Source: Bacteroidales bacterium (lineage in GTDB: Bacteria > Bacteroidota > Bacteroidia > Bacteroidales > UBA932). From it: a DNA stretch of 56,838 nucleotides. Each line of letters opens with the position of its first letter. The first letter of the stretch is position 1. Made by a program: the position numbers and the translations under genes. Location of the stretch: contig JAFUFP010000037.1 of the NCBI GenBank assembly GCA_017469845.1, positions 1 to 56,838 on the forward strand, given 5' to 3'. The notes below the pieces were generated by a model. The model did not search any database. It was not told where the DNA came from and saw nothing but the letters and a program-made list of their open reading frames with translations. This document shows, piece by piece, positions 27,012-36,660 of the stretch.

Positions 27012-27924
27012 CGATATTCTCGGCTATTTTTCCGACAAGTCTTTCCCTCGCTTCCACACTAGCCCATGCGGTGTGGGGAGTGAACCGTATCTTGCCCGGA
27101 TCTTTGAGGTGAAGCAGGGGATTGTCCTCAGGAACGGGCTCCTTGCAGAATACATCAAGGGCTGCTCCGGCGATCCAGCCTTCATTTAGGGCTTTAGCCA
27201 GGTCCGCTTCCACTATGATTCCGCCACGTCCGGCGTTGAGGATGATGGCGGAAGGTTTCATCATGCGGAGAAGCCTTTCGTCAACCAATCCGTCGGTCCG
27301 CTTGTTCAGCGGAGCATGTACGGTGACGACGTCGCTCACCTGCATGAGTTCCTCGATGGGGAGAGAGGGATAGTCTTTGCAGTGTGAGGTTCCTGAAGTG
27401 GAGAAGTACACGACGTTCATCCCGAAAGCTTTCGCTACGAGGGCCACCTTCGATCCGATTGTTCCCATTCCGATGATGCCGATAGTCTTTCCGGTCATCT
27501 CGACGAAGGGACGGGTGACGTCAGTGAACAGTCCGCTGCGGGAGTATTCTCCGGATTTGACCACACCGTCGAAATACGGCGCGTTTCCAAGGAGGGATAG
27601 CATGTGCATGAAAGTCGCCTGGACTACCGAGTCGGTCGAGTATCCCGCGACATTCCTTACGGGAATCCCTCTTCGGGCGCATTCTTCCATATCGATGTTG
27701 TTGGTGCCGGTCGCGGCTTCGCAGATGAGTTTCACCTTGGGAGCCGCGTCAAGCAGTTCAACTGTTATCCTTACCTTGTTCGTTATGATGACATCGCAGT
27801 CGCCGACCCTTTCGAGGGCCTCTTCGGGCGTTGATGTGGGATAGCATATCAGTTCGCCGAGATCCGATATCGGTTTAAGGGAAGTGTCGCCGAGCGTGGC
27901 GGCGTCAAGGAACACTATTTTCAT
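26998..27924 (-). CDS. D-2-hydroxyacid dehydrogenase (glycerate dehydrogenase-like)
   Basis: A 308-aa NAD-dependent dehydrogenase of the D-isomer-specific family. The Rossmann motif is GKTIGIIGMGTIGSKVA (~140-157). The catalytic Arg/Glu/His triad is suggested by LNAGRGG (Arg ~227), DVFCKEPVPEDNP (Glu ~256) and TPHTAWAS (His ~280). Residues VKLICEAATGTNNID mark the substrate domain. The pattern fits hydroxypyruvate/glycerate dehydrogenase relatives, but phosphoglycerate or another 2-keto acid cannot be excluded. It has its own promoter and a convergent 14-nt overlap with the TSCPD gene. Confidence 0.9.
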   Translation of the reverse strand: MKIVFLDAATLGDTSLKPISDLGELICYPTSTPEEALERVGDCDVIITNKVRITVELLDAAPKVKLICEAATGTNNIDMEECARRGIPVRNVAGYSTDSVVQATFMHMLSLLGNAPYFDGVVKSGEYSRSGLFTDVTRPFVEMTGKTIGIIGMGTIGSKVALVAKAFGMNVVYFSTSGTSHCKDYPSLPIEELMQVSDVVTVHAPLNKRTDGLVDERLLRMMKPSAIILNAGRGGIIVEADLAKALNEGWIAGAALDVFCKEPVPEDNPLLHLKDPGKIRFTPHTAWASVEARERLVGKIAENIAKGF

Positions 27925-27952
27925 TGCAAAAAGGGGTATTGGTTGCCGAAGA

Positions 27953-27982
27953 CAAAAGTAACAAAAAGCGGTTTTCCGTCAA
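27953..27982 (-). promoter_or_regulatory. Promoter of the 2-hydroxyacid dehydrogenase
   Basis: On the minus strand: GTTG, 19 bp, TACTTTTG. The -7 element is a full match and the -33 has a TTG core. It ends 28 bp before the ATG. Confidence 0.65.
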
Positions 27983-28064
27983 CGTTTCGCTGACATATTT
28001 TTGCGGGCTCCTCTCTTTTTGCAAGGGCAGTTTCGGGGTGAAATTGACGAATTTTGCAGAAAAT

Positions 28065-28088
28065 GTCAAAAAGTGATACTATTTTGAC
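28065..28088. promoter_or_regulatory. Inverted repeat before the AraC regulator
   Basis: GTCAAAA and TTTTGAC form a perfect 7-bp inverted repeat with a 10-bp spacer, centred ~65 bp upstream of the araC-type gene and just before a weak promoter-like CTATATTGC. It could be an autoregulatory operator; nothing else in the sequence supports it. Confidence 0.4.
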
Positions 28089-28141
28089 TTGAAATTGCTA
28101 AATAATCCCTATATTGCCCCCAGAATCCAATTTTCACTGCC

Positions 28142-29020
28142 ATGAGCCGCGTACTCAATGAGATAACTCCGCTGTCCGAAAAGGACTGTTTCTACATAGT
28201 CGAACGCCATAAGAGCGAGTTCACTTATCCGGTGCATCAGCACAAGGAATTCGAACTGAATTTCATCGAGCACGGGGAGGGTGTGAGGAGAATCGTGGGA
28301 GATTCTGTGGAGACGATAGGGGACTATGATCTTGTCCTTATCGGAGGGGAGAATCTCGAACATGCCTGGGAGCAGGGGACCTGCAGCAAGAAGGATATAA
28401 GAGAGATCACCATCCAGTTTTCTCCGGATATCTTCTCGGGCTCACTGTTGGCGAAGAATCAGTTCAATTCAATCCGCAAGATGCTGGTAAGGGCCGAACA
28501 CGGGCTTTCTTTTTCTCATCAGGCGGTCATGAAGGTGTATCATCTACTGGATACCATATCTACTGAACAAGAACGCTTTACACAGTTTCTTTCGTTCCTT
28601 TCCCTCCTTAACCAGCTCTCTCAGGATGAGGATGCGAGGGTGCTGGCCAGCGGATCCTTCTCCGGAACGGACAAGCCGGTTGAAAGCCGTCGCGTGCAGA
28701 AGGTGAAAAAGTATATCGATGAGCACTTCACGGGGGAGATACGCCAGGGTGATCTGGCTGACATGGTGGGAATGTCGCCTTCGGCGTTCAGCCGTTTTTT
28801 CAAACTTCGTACGGGAAAGACCCTCAGTGACTACATCATAGACATAAGGCTCGGACATGCCGCCAGGCAGCTGGTCGACACCACCAAGAACATCTCCGAA
28901 ATCTGCTACGGGTGCGGTTTCAACAACCTTTCGAACTTCAACCGCGTGTTCAAATCCAAGCGGGGAGTGACCCCGAGGGAGTTCCGCTCAATGTACAAAA
29001 AGAGCAAGGTCATCGTCTGA
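28142..29020 (+). CDS. AraC-family transcriptional regulator
   Basis: A 292-aa regulator with an N-terminal cupin-type sensing domain (HQHKEFELNFIEHGEGVRRIVGD, ~30-150) and a C-terminal double helix-turn-helix (~190-290: GDLADMVGMSPSAFSRFFKLRTGKTLSDYI, then ISEICYGCGFNNLSNFNRVFKSKRGVTPREFR). The cupin layout suggests binding of a sugar or small oligosaccharide in the cytoplasm. It lies directly upstream of, and in the same direction as, the glucomannan locus, whose promoter carries a 21-bp direct repeat suited to an AraC dimer. It is the best candidate regulator of that locus. Confidence 0.93.
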   Translation: MSRVLNEITPLSEKDCFYIVERHKSEFTYPVHQHKEFELNFIEHGEGVRRIVGDSVETIGDYDLVLIGGENLEHAWEQGTCSKKDIREITIQFSPDIFSGSLLAKNQFNSIRKMLVRAEHGLSFSHQAVMKVYHLLDTISTEQERFTQFLSFLSLLNQLSQDEDARVLASGSFSGTDKPVESRRVQKVKKYIDEHFTGEIRQGDLADMVGMSPSAFSRFFKLRTGKTLSDYIIDIRLGHAARQLVDTTKNISEICYGCGFNNLSNFNRVFKSKRGVTPREFRSMYKKSKVIV

Positions 29021-29086
29021 CCTTTTCCCGGAATCCCGTAAGTTTACCTTGCAAGAAGCCGTTTTTGGTACTTTTTTCACTGCAAA

Positions 29087-29114
29087 AATGTATCATTAAT
29101 GGCTATCAATGTAT
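29087..29114 (+). promoter_or_regulatory. Direct repeat, candidate AraC operator
   Basis: AATGTAT occurs twice, exactly 21 bp apart (two helical turns). The second copy shares its last base with the -33 TTTG of the promoter. This is the geometry of sites where AraC-type activators contact RNA polymerase. The gene just upstream encodes an AraC regulator. Confidence 0.55.
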
Positions 29115-29145
29115 TTGTTTGACTTTTCCTCTCTGCCTAAATTTG
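29114..29145 (+). promoter_or_regulatory. Main promoter of the glucomannan locus
   Basis: TTTG, 20 bp, TAAATTTG: a full consensus match in the 156-bp gap between the AraC gene and the first enzyme gene. The likely translation start lies 31 bp after it. Confidence 0.8.
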
Positions 29146-29176
29146 CATTACCATATGATTGATGGACACTTGCATT

Positions 29177-31666
29177 ATGAAATCTACCTTAAGGACTATC
29201 ATTCTTGTTCTCCTTATGCCTCTACTGCTTTCTTGCGGCGGAAGCGTGTCTTCGCATATTGTCTCCATCCGTGACGCGAAATTCTACGACGGCGAAAACC
29301 CTTATTACTTCATCGGCACCAATTTCTGGTACGGAGCAATACTCGCTTCCGACGGACAGGGAGGTGACAAGGCCAGGCTTGCGAAGGAACTGGATTCCCT
29401 GAAGGCTCTCGGCGTCACCAATCTCCGCGTCCTCGTCGGAGGAGACGGTCCTGACGGAGTCCCCACCAGGATCGAACCCACTCTCCAGAAGGAACCCGGA
29501 GTGTACAACGAGGATATCTTCAAGGGCCTCGACAACCTTCTCGTTGAGCTCGGAAAGAGGGATATGAAGGCAGTCCTTTATGTGAACAATTCCTGGGAAT
29601 GGTCAGGAGGCTACGGAATGTACCTTGAGTGGGCCGGCCAGGGAAAGGCCATCATCCCTTCCATTGAAGGATACGGCCCCTTCATGCAGCAGATGGCTTC
29701 CTTCGCAACATGCAGGGAAGCGCAGGATCTTTTCTTCAATCACCTGCGTACGGTAGTATCCAGAGTCAATTCCCTCACCGGAAAACCTTACAGCGAAGAT
29801 CCGGCAATATTTTCCTGGCAGATCGGCAACGAGCCCCGCTGCTTCTCCGGGGATCCGGCGGTGAAGGACGCTTTCGTAGGTTGGCTTACCGAAGCCGCTT
29901 CCATCATCAAATCCATCGATCCCAACCATATGGTATCAACCGGCAGTGAGGGGTCGTGGGGCTGCGAGAATGATATGGACCTTTATAGGCGCATCCATTC
30001 CTGCCCCGATATCGATTACCTTACGATGCATATCTGGCCTTACAACTGGAGTTGGGTCGACGGAGAGCATCCCCAAAACGGAATCGACAACGCCGAGGCC
30101 GAGACGAAAAAGTACATGGCGGAGCACATCGCTGTCGCCGAGTCCCTTTCCAAGCCTTTGGTTCTGGAGGAGTTCGGATTCCCGAGGGATGATTTCCGTT
30201 TCTCGATGGACGCTCCCACAACCGGAAGGGACAGGTACTTCCGCACCGTTTTCGGGGAAGTCATCTCTTCGGCAAGGAAGGGCGGCGTTTTCGCCGGAGT
30301 CAACTTCTGGGGATGGGGAGGATACGGAGTACCTTCACATGAGAACTGGCAAAAGGGAGACGACTATACCGGGGACCCTGCACAGGAAGCCCAGGGCCTC
30401 AATTCCGTATTCGCCACCGATAAAAGTACTGTATCTATAATAAGGGAAGCGGCTGCTTCTCTCTCCGCTCCCGCCCACGCCGTAGCGGTCCTTGAGAATG
30501 ACTGGATGTTCTCTCAGGATAATCCCCTTCCTTTAAGGGTGGCCGTTGTCCCGCAGGGGAATTTCCGCGGAAAACTGGACGTCAGCCTTGACATAAGGAC
30601 CGACAAGGGAGAGAACTACTCGTTCCTTACCAAGAAAGCCGACCTCTCCAAAGGTGTCGACACCCTTTCCTTCGACCTCGGTCTCAAGGAAGGATTCTAC
30701 CGCGTAAGGATAGTTTCCGAAGGACAGAACCCGGATGACAACTCTTTCGTTGTCGGATGCGACCCCGAAAAGATCTCCTCCCCGATGGACAGGCAGGAGG
30801 ACTTCCTCTCATTCTGGGAAAAGGGCCTTTCGGAACTCGCCGGCGTTCCCGTCAACGCGAAGATGACCCTCGACCCTTCCCGGTCGGATTCTTCCCGCAA
30901 TACTTACATCGTGAGGATGGATTCATTCGGCGGGAAGAGGATTTCAGGAATTCTCCTGATGCCGGTGAAGAGCGGGAAATATCCTGTGAAAATAACATAT
31001 ATGGGCTATGGTGCCGAACCTTGGTACCCGGACCCTTCCTCCGAGCCCGAACTGATAGATTTTACGTTGTGTGTGCGTGACCAGGGACTGGACAAGACCC
31101 CCGCTGCGGGATGGGTCAAGCAGGGGCTGTCCTCTCCTTATACTTATTATTATAAGGGAGCGTATCTCGACTGCGTCCGTGCGGTCGATTTCGTGTGTTC
31201 ACTCCCCAATGCCGACACTTCCAGGATACTCGCTGAAGGCGGAAGCCAGGGCGGAGCGTTCACCCTTGTGGCGGCTTCTCTGGACCACCGCATCAAAGCG
31301 ATAGCGCCGTTCGTCCCTTTCATGAGCGACTTCCCGGATTATTTCTCCGTCGCTCAGTGGCCCGCCAATGAGATTCTTCCGGAAGCTGAAGCTCTCGGCA
31401 TCAAGAGGGAAGATCTTCTCAGGACACTGTCGTATTTCGATGTGAAGAACTTCACATCAATGATCGAATGCCCGGTTCTGATGGGGTTCGGACTTCAGGA
31501 TGACGTCTGTCCTCCACACACGAATTTCTCCGGGTACAACATGATCACCACATCCAAAAGGTGGGTATGTTTCCCTCTCTCCGGTCATCATGTGGAGGAG
31601 GATCCCAGGTGGTGGCAGGAGCGTAACGCGTTTTTCGCTCCCTTTCTCGGCCAAGGTTCAAAGTAG
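29177..31666 (+). CDS. GH5_7-like mannanase fused to CE7-like acetyl esterase
   Basis: An 829-aa lipoprotein (lipobox LLLSC, Cys near 17) carrying two catalytic domains. Residues ~22-430 form a GH5 barrel of mannanase type, with acid/base Glu219 (QIGNEPR) and nucleophile Glu332 (LEEFGFPRDD). Residues ~540-825 form an alpha/beta-hydrolase of the acetyl-xylan/cephalosporin-C deacetylase family (CE7), with Ser690 (GGSQGG), Asp775 (GLQDD) and His804 (SGHH). Together they could cut and deacetylate acetylated mannan. No acidic residues follow the Cys, so a periplasmic location is likely. A TTG and an ATG lie upstream; MKSTLRT gives the cleanest signal peptide. It is the first gene after the locus promoter. 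Confidence 0.88.
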   Translation: MKSTLRTIILVLLMPLLLSCGGSVSSHIVSIRDAKFYDGENPYYFIGTNFWYGAILASDGQGGDKARLAKELDSLKALGVTNLRVLVGGDGPDGVPTRIEPTLQKEPGVYNEDIFKGLDNLLVELGKRDMKAVLYVNNSWEWSGGYGMYLEWAGQGKAIIPSIEGYGPFMQQMASFATCREAQDLFFNHLRTVVSRVNSLTGKPYSEDPAIFSWQIGNEPRCFSGDPAVKDAFVGWLTEAASIIKSIDPNHMVSTGSEGSWGCENDMDLYRRIHSCPDIDYLTMHIWPYNWSWVDGEHPQNGIDNAEAETKKYMAEHIAVAESLSKPLVLEEFGFPRDDFRFSMDAPTTGRDRYFRTVFGEVISSARKGGVFAGVNFWGWGGYGVPSHENWQKGDDYTGDPAQEAQGLNSVFATDKSTVSIIREAAASLSAPAHAVAVLENDWMFSQDNPLPLRVAVVPQGNFRGKLDVSLDIRTDKGENYSFLTKKADLSKGVDTLSFDLGLKEGFYRVRIVSEGQNPDDNSFVVGCDPEKISSPMDRQEDFLSFWEKGLSELAGVPVNAKMTLDPSRSDSSRNTYIVRMDSFGGKRISGILLMPVKSGKYPVKITYMGYGAEPWYPDPSSEPELIDFTLCVRDQGLDKTPAAGWVKQGLSSPYTYYYKGAYLDCVRAVDFVCSLPNADTSRILAEGGSQGGAFTLVAASLDHRIKAIAPFVPFMSDFPDYFSVAQWPANEILPEAEALGIKREDLLRTLSYFDVKNFTSMIECPVLMGFGLQDDVCPPHTNFSGYNMITTSKRWVCFPLSGHHVEEDPRWWQERNAFFAPFLGQGSK

Positions 31667-31711
31667 AACAATTCAATATTATTCCTAATATCAACAACAA
31701 AACCCAGTAGC

Positions 31712-34700
31712 ATGAAAAGACAGCTATTAACATGTTTGCTGATGCTCTTCGGAGCAGTGTCGCTTATGGCACAGACGAAGGTTACCGGTACCATTACCGA
31801 TAACACTTCCTATGGTGTCGTAGGCGCCAGCGTCATTGAAAAAGGCACCACCAACGGTGCCATAGCGGATCTCGATGGCAACTATGAGATTATGGTGAGG
31901 CCAGGAGCCACACTGGTATTCTCGGCCATCGGTTACAAGGAGCAGGAAATCGTTGTGGGCAACCAGTCCGTCATCAACGTACTGCTCGAGGAAGACACCG
32001 AACTTCTCGATGAAGTGGTTGTCGTCGGTTACGGTACGATGAAGAAGAGCGATCTCGCAGGCGCTTCAGTCTCCATGAAGGAAGACGCCATCAAGGGATC
32101 CATCATCACCAACCTTGACCAGTCCCTCCAGGGTAGGGCAGCGGGTGTAACCGCCGTTTCCACCTCAGGAGCCCCCGGTTCATCTTCATCCATCCGTGTC
32201 CGTGGACAAGCGACCATCAACGCCAACGCTGAACCTCTGTATGTGATCGACGGTGTGATCATGCAGACCGGAAACCAGAGCGGTGCGTCATTCGGACTCG
32301 GAGACGCCCTCGGAAACGGTGCGGTCTCCACGGTTTCACCCCTTTCCACCATCAACCCTTCCGATATCGTCAGCATGGAGATCCTCAAGGACGCTTCAGC
32401 GACGGCTATCTACGGAGCCCAGGGCGCTAACGGTGTTATCCTCATCACAACCAAGAGAGGTAAGAGCGGTGACGCCAAGTTCACTTACGACGGTATGGTC
32501 GCAATCCAGCGCCAGACCAAGAGGATCGACCTTCTGAATCTCCGCGAATTCGCCGAGTATTACAACGACCTCTATTCAGTCGGACAGGTGGCTCTGAACG
32601 AGTATCTTTCCGATCCTTCAGTGCTCGGCAAGGGTACCAACTGGCAGGACGCCATCTTCCGTACCGCACTTCAGCACCAGCATCAGATTTCCGCTCAGGG
32701 CGGTGACGAGAAAGTGAAATACTACATCTCCGGAGCTTACATGGACCAGGACGGTACCATCATCGGTTCGGAGTTCTCCCGTTACTCCTTCCGCGCCAAT
32801 CTCGACGCCCAGCTCAAGAAGTGGTGGCAGATCGGTCTCAACGCTTCTTATTCGGCGACGGATGAAAGCCTCAAGCTTGCTGACTCCGACGAGGGTATCA
32901 TCGGATACTCCCTCACTTCACTTCCGAACGCCCCTATCTATGACCTTGACGGAAACTACGCCAACCTCAGGATGGAGAACTACTCGATCATCAACCCTGT
33001 GGCAATGGCTATGCTCGAGGATATCCTCCTGAAGAGGCAGAACCTCACCGGAAACATCTACTCCGACATCACTTTCCTCAAGCACCTCACTTACAGGGCA
33101 GAACTCGGTTTCGACGTGGGCGCTTCCAAGGCTGACACCTTCAACCCTTCGGTGAACATCGGAACCTATGTCCGTGATTCCAACGAGGCCAGGAACCAGA
33201 AGAACTCAAGCCTTTTCTGGCAGCTCAAGAACTATGTCACCTACAGCAACACCTTCGGTAAGCACAGCATCACCGCCATGGTCGGACAGGAGGCATGGGA
33301 GAGCACCTACAACTATACTTCCGTATACAATACCGGTCTTCCCGCCAACAACGTGAAGAACCCCAAACTCGGTTCCGGAACCCCTACCATCGACCACGGA
33401 TTCGGAAGCTCTTCGATGGCTTCATTCTTCACCCGTGAGACCTACAACTACGACAACAGGTACATCGGAACATACACCTTCCGTTATGACGGATCCTCGA
33501 ACTTCGGTCCCAAGAACCGTTGGGCGGGCTTCCACTCCTTCGCTCTCGCATGGAGATTCTCCAACGAGAAGTTCTTCGAACCTCTGAAGGACGTCCTTAC
33601 CGACGGTAAACTCCGTATCGGTTGGGGACAGACCGGCAACTCCAACATCGGAGGTTACAAGTGGGGAGCCCCTATGACCAGGATGGCTACCGGATTGGGC
33701 GTAGGATACCGCCAGGCCCAGATCGCCAACACCGCCATCCAGTGGGAGTCACAGGAGCAGTGGAACGTCGGTCTCGACCTTTCGTTCCTCCAGAACAGGG
33801 TCAGCCTCGTTGTCGAGTGGTACGACAAGAGGTCCAACAATATGCTGATGCCTTTGCAGATGCCTACGTATATGGGAACATCCGGCAACGCTTCATCCGC
33901 TCTCGCCGCTCCTATGGGCAACTACGGAAGCATCAAGAACACCGGTTGGGAATTCACCCTCACCGCCCATCCCGTAGTGACCAAGAACTTCGAGTGGACA
34001 AGCGAGGCCCAGCTCTCGATGAACCGCAACAAGCTCGTCGCCCTCGCAGGTACCGCATCCGCACAGATCGTCGGTTACGGACAGTGGGATGACGTTGTCA
34101 GCGTCTCCAATGTCGGAGAACCTCTTTACAGCTTCTACGGATGGGTCACCGACGGAATCTACACTTCCCTCGAGGATCTTCAGAATTCCCCCAGGACAAG
34201 CAACTATCCCGCCGACGGAGTCTCCTTCAGCCAGTACACCACCCCTTGGATCGGTGACATCAAGTTCAAGGACCTCAACGGTGACAATATCATCGACGAA
34301 CGTGACAAGACCAACATCGGCTCCCCGATGCCCAAGTTCACCTTCGGATGGACCAATACCTTCCGTTACAAGAATCTCGACCTTTCAATCTTCATCAACG
34401 GTTCTTACGGCAACAAGGTGTTCAACTACCTGAACATGCGTACCGGCAACATGAAGAGCGCTTGGGCGAACCAGCCTTCCAGCGTTCTTGAAAGGACGAA
34501 ACTCGAGCCCATCGATCCCGACAAGGTTTACACCGACGGTACGATGTGGTACAACGACATAACCAACGTCAAGATCGCCAACCCCGGAGCCAAACTCCCC
34601 CGTGCGACAATGAACGACGCCAACGACAATGACCGTATCTCCGACCGTTACATCGAGGACGGATCTTACATCCGTCTGAAGAACGTCACCATCGGATACA

Positions 34701-34906
34701 CTCTCCCCAAGAAGTGGGTCGAGAAGCTGAGGGTCGACAACATCAGGGCTTCGGTCAATCTCCAGAACCTCTATACCCTTACCAAGTATACCGGTTACGA
34801 TCCCGAAATCGGTGTCAGCACCGCTTCCGTCAACGTGATGGGTCTCGATAACGGACGTTATCCTTCACCTACCGTTTATTCGTTCGGTCTTAATGTCACA
34901 TTCTAA
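31712..34906 (+). CDS. SusC-type TonB-dependent outer-membrane transporter
   Basis: A 1064-aa outer-membrane importer of oligosaccharides. The signal peptide ends SLMAQ. It is followed by a carboxypeptidase-regulatory-like domain (VTGTITDNTSYGVVGASV, ~24-100), a TonB-box region (DEVVVVGYG), a plug domain (~115-225, RVRGQATINANAEPLYVIDG and SATAIYGAQGANGVILITTK), and a beta-barrel ending in the C-terminal aromatic strand VYSFGLNVTF. Length and layout are standard. It pairs with the SusD gene 18 nt downstream. From the neighbouring enzymes the cargo should be manno- or glucomanno-oligosaccharides. Confidence 0.97.
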   Translation: MKRQLLTCLLMLFGAVSLMAQTKVTGTITDNTSYGVVGASVIEKGTTNGAIADLDGNYEIMVRPGATLVFSAIGYKEQEIVVGNQSVINVLLEEDTELLDEVVVVGYGTMKKSDLAGASVSMKEDAIKGSIITNLDQSLQGRAAGVTAVSTSGAPGSSSSIRVRGQATINANAEPLYVIDGVIMQTGNQSGASFGLGDALGNGAVSTVSPLSTINPSDIVSMEILKDASATAIYGAQGANGVILITTKRGKSGDAKFTYDGMVAIQRQTKRIDLLNLREFAEYYNDLYSVGQVALNEYLSDPSVLGKGTNWQDAIFRTALQHQHQISAQGGDEKVKYYISGAYMDQDGTIIGSEFSRYSFRANLDAQLKKWWQIGLNASYSATDESLKLADSDEGIIGYSLTSLPNAPIYDLDGNYANLRMENYSIINPVAMAMLEDILLKRQNLTGNIYSDITFLKHLTYRAELGFDVGASKADTFNPSVNIGTYVRDSNEARNQKNSSLFWQLKNYVTYSNTFGKHSITAMVGQEAWESTYNYTSVYNTGLPANNVKNPKLGSGTPTIDHGFGSSSMASFFTRETYNYDNRYIGTYTFRYDGSSNFGPKNRWAGFHSFALAWRFSNEKFFEPLKDVLTDGKLRIGWGQTGNSNIGGYKWGAPMTRMATGLGVGYRQAQIANTAIQWESQEQWNVGLDLSFLQNRVSLVVEWYDKRSNNMLMPLQMPTYMGTSGNASSALAAPMGNYGSIKNTGWEFTLTAHPVVTKNFEWTSEAQLSMNRNKLVALAGTASAQIVGYGQWDDVVSVSNVGEPLYSFYGWVTDGIYTSLEDLQNSPRTSNYPADGVSFSQYTTPWIGDIKFKDLNGDNIIDERDKTNIGSPMPKFTFGWTNTFRYKNLDLSIFINGSYGNKVFNYLNMRTGNMKSAWANQPSSVLERTKLEPIDPDKVYTDGTMWYNDITNVKIANPGAKLPRATMNDANDNDRISDRYIEDGSYIRLKNVTIGYTLPKKWVEKLRVDNIRASVNLQNLYTLTKYTGYDPEIGVSTASVNVMGLDNGRYPSPTVYSFGLNVTF

Positions 34907-34924
34907 AGAAGGAGGATTGAGATC

Positions 34925-36646
34925 ATGAAAAAGAACATACTTAATTATTCAGCCATAGCCATCGTCCTTCTTGCGGGAGCAGTGTCATGCGACAAGTTCC
35001 TTGACCGTCCCGCCGAGGATACATACAACGAGGCGAATTTCTACATGGACGACAACCAGTGCGAGCAGGGTGTGAACTACCTCTACAACTCTCCCTGGTA
35101 TGATGTCATCCGTGGTTTCTACCGCGTCGGTGAAGTTTACTCCGGCAACTACTATATGGGCGGCAGCCCTTATCTGAATTTCTCGGTAAACGGTTCTGAT
35201 GCCGAGCTGAAGAACATGTCCAGCTCCCTTTGGGCCGTGAACGCGAACTGCACGACGGTCTACAACCGTCTGGCTACCGCCAACTGCTCCGAGGAAACCA
35301 GGGCACGTCTTCAGGGCGAGGTCCTCACTTGGAAGGCTTTCGCTTATTTCTTCCTCGTGCGTTCATTCGGTGATGTTCCCATCATCCACGATGTCCAGGC
35401 GGCGATCTCCGAGGGTGGGTACAACGAAATCCACAAGGTGCAGAAGGCCGATGTCTACGAATACATCATCATGACCCTCGAAAAGGCCATGGAACTTCTT
35501 CCCAAGAAGGTGGCCAACATGGACGGCCGTATAGATTACTACTCGGCTGAAGCTCTCCTCGCGAAGGTCTACCTCACCAAGGCCGGAGTAACCGGTACCC
35601 TCAGCCAGGCTGACCTCGACAAGGCTGCAGAATACGCCAAGGATGTCATCGACAACTCCGGAAGAAGTCTTCTTCCCGTTTACAGCGACATCTTCCGCAT
35701 GAAGAACAACAAAAACCTCGAGGCTCTGATTTCATGGCATTGGGACGCTTCAGCACAGCCCTGGACCACCCAGAACTCCTTCCAGTCCGACCTCGGCATG
35801 AAAGGATTCGATGAGTTCGGAGACTGCTGGGGAGAATGGACAGGTCCTTCCGTCGACCTTCAGGAGGCATTCGGTGTTACCGCTGTCCAGGATCCCGGAA
35901 ACCGCCCCGATCCCGATTCCAGAAGGCAGGCTACGATGATGCTCGCCGGAGATACCTACAGCTATTTCTGGAGGGACAAGGGAGGATTCGATTACCTGAG
36001 ATTCCTCTATGATACGGAATACGGAAACGGAGGCCCCGGCAGCATGTGCTGCAATACAGGTGCTTCTTGCGTGAAGTTCCTCTACGGCAACACCGCCGAC
36101 CATGTGGATGAACTCGGAGTCACCCCTTCACGTATGTCTTATGGACTTTCCACCCATATCCTGAGGCTCGCTGACATCTATCTCGTATATGCGGAGGCCA
36201 AGATCGGAGCGTCAAGAGGTTCAACCACCGATGCGAGCGCAATCGACGCTTTCTATGCGGTACGCCACCGTGCACGTCCCAATTATGACCGTCCTTCATC
36301 CATCTCATGGGAGGATGTGTGGAAGGAGCGCCGTCTGGAGCTCGCCATGGAAGGAGACCGCTGGTACGATTTCGTGCGTCTCGCTTACTATGATACTGAT
36401 GCCGCCATCGCTGAAATCAAAGGTCAGCACCGCAATTACTGGAAGAACCTCGAACCCGTTTACAAGAACTATTTCGAAAGCGGCGTTTGGGATGCTTCAG
36501 GTGTGACCTACAGCGAGGATGATCCCATCCCTACGGTTACCGCTGCGTCATTTACTCTTCCTTTCCCTCAGGAGGATGTCGTTTTCAACGAGGTCCTGGC
36601 CGAGGATGCGATTCATGTTGATGTCCGCGCAGAATACTCATACTAA
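34925..36646 (+). CDS. SusD/RagB-type surface glycan-binding lipoprotein
   Basis: A 573-aa surface lipoprotein (lipobox GAVSC, Cys ~23, then DKFLD, an acidic surface-export-like start) that caps the SusC barrel and binds glycan. The RagB/SusD hallmarks are visible: TPR-like helices, RLQGEVLTWKAFAYFFLVRSFGDVPII, YSAEALLAKVYLTKAG, ILRLADIYLVYAEAKIGA and ERRLELAMEGDRWYDFVRL. A strong AAGGAGG purine stretch lies 9 nt before the ATG, unusual for this phylum. It is cotranscribed with susC and the glycan-binding proteins. Confidence 0.97.
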   Translation: MKKNILNYSAIAIVLLAGAVSCDKFLDRPAEDTYNEANFYMDDNQCEQGVNYLYNSPWYDVIRGFYRVGEVYSGNYYMGGSPYLNFSVNGSDAELKNMSSSLWAVNANCTTVYNRLATANCSEETRARLQGEVLTWKAFAYFFLVRSFGDVPIIHDVQAAISEGGYNEIHKVQKADVYEYIIMTLEKAMELLPKKVANMDGRIDYYSAEALLAKVYLTKAGVTGTLSQADLDKAAEYAKDVIDNSGRSLLPVYSDIFRMKNNKNLEALISWHWDASAQPWTTQNSFQSDLGMKGFDEFGDCWGEWTGPSVDLQEAFGVTAVQDPGNRPDPDSRRQATMMLAGDTYSYFWRDKGGFDYLRFLYDTEYGNGGPGSMCCNTGASCVKFLYGNTADHVDELGVTPSRMSYGLSTHILRLADIYLVYAEAKIGASRGSTTDASAIDAFYAVRHRARPNYDRPSSISWEDVWKERRLELAMEGDRWYDFVRLAYYDTDAAIAEIKGQHRNYWKNLEPVYKNYFESGVWDASGVTYSEDDPIPTVTAASFTLPFPQEDVVFNEVLAEDAIHVDVRAEYSY

Positions 36647-36660
36647 AGGAGACCATCATT

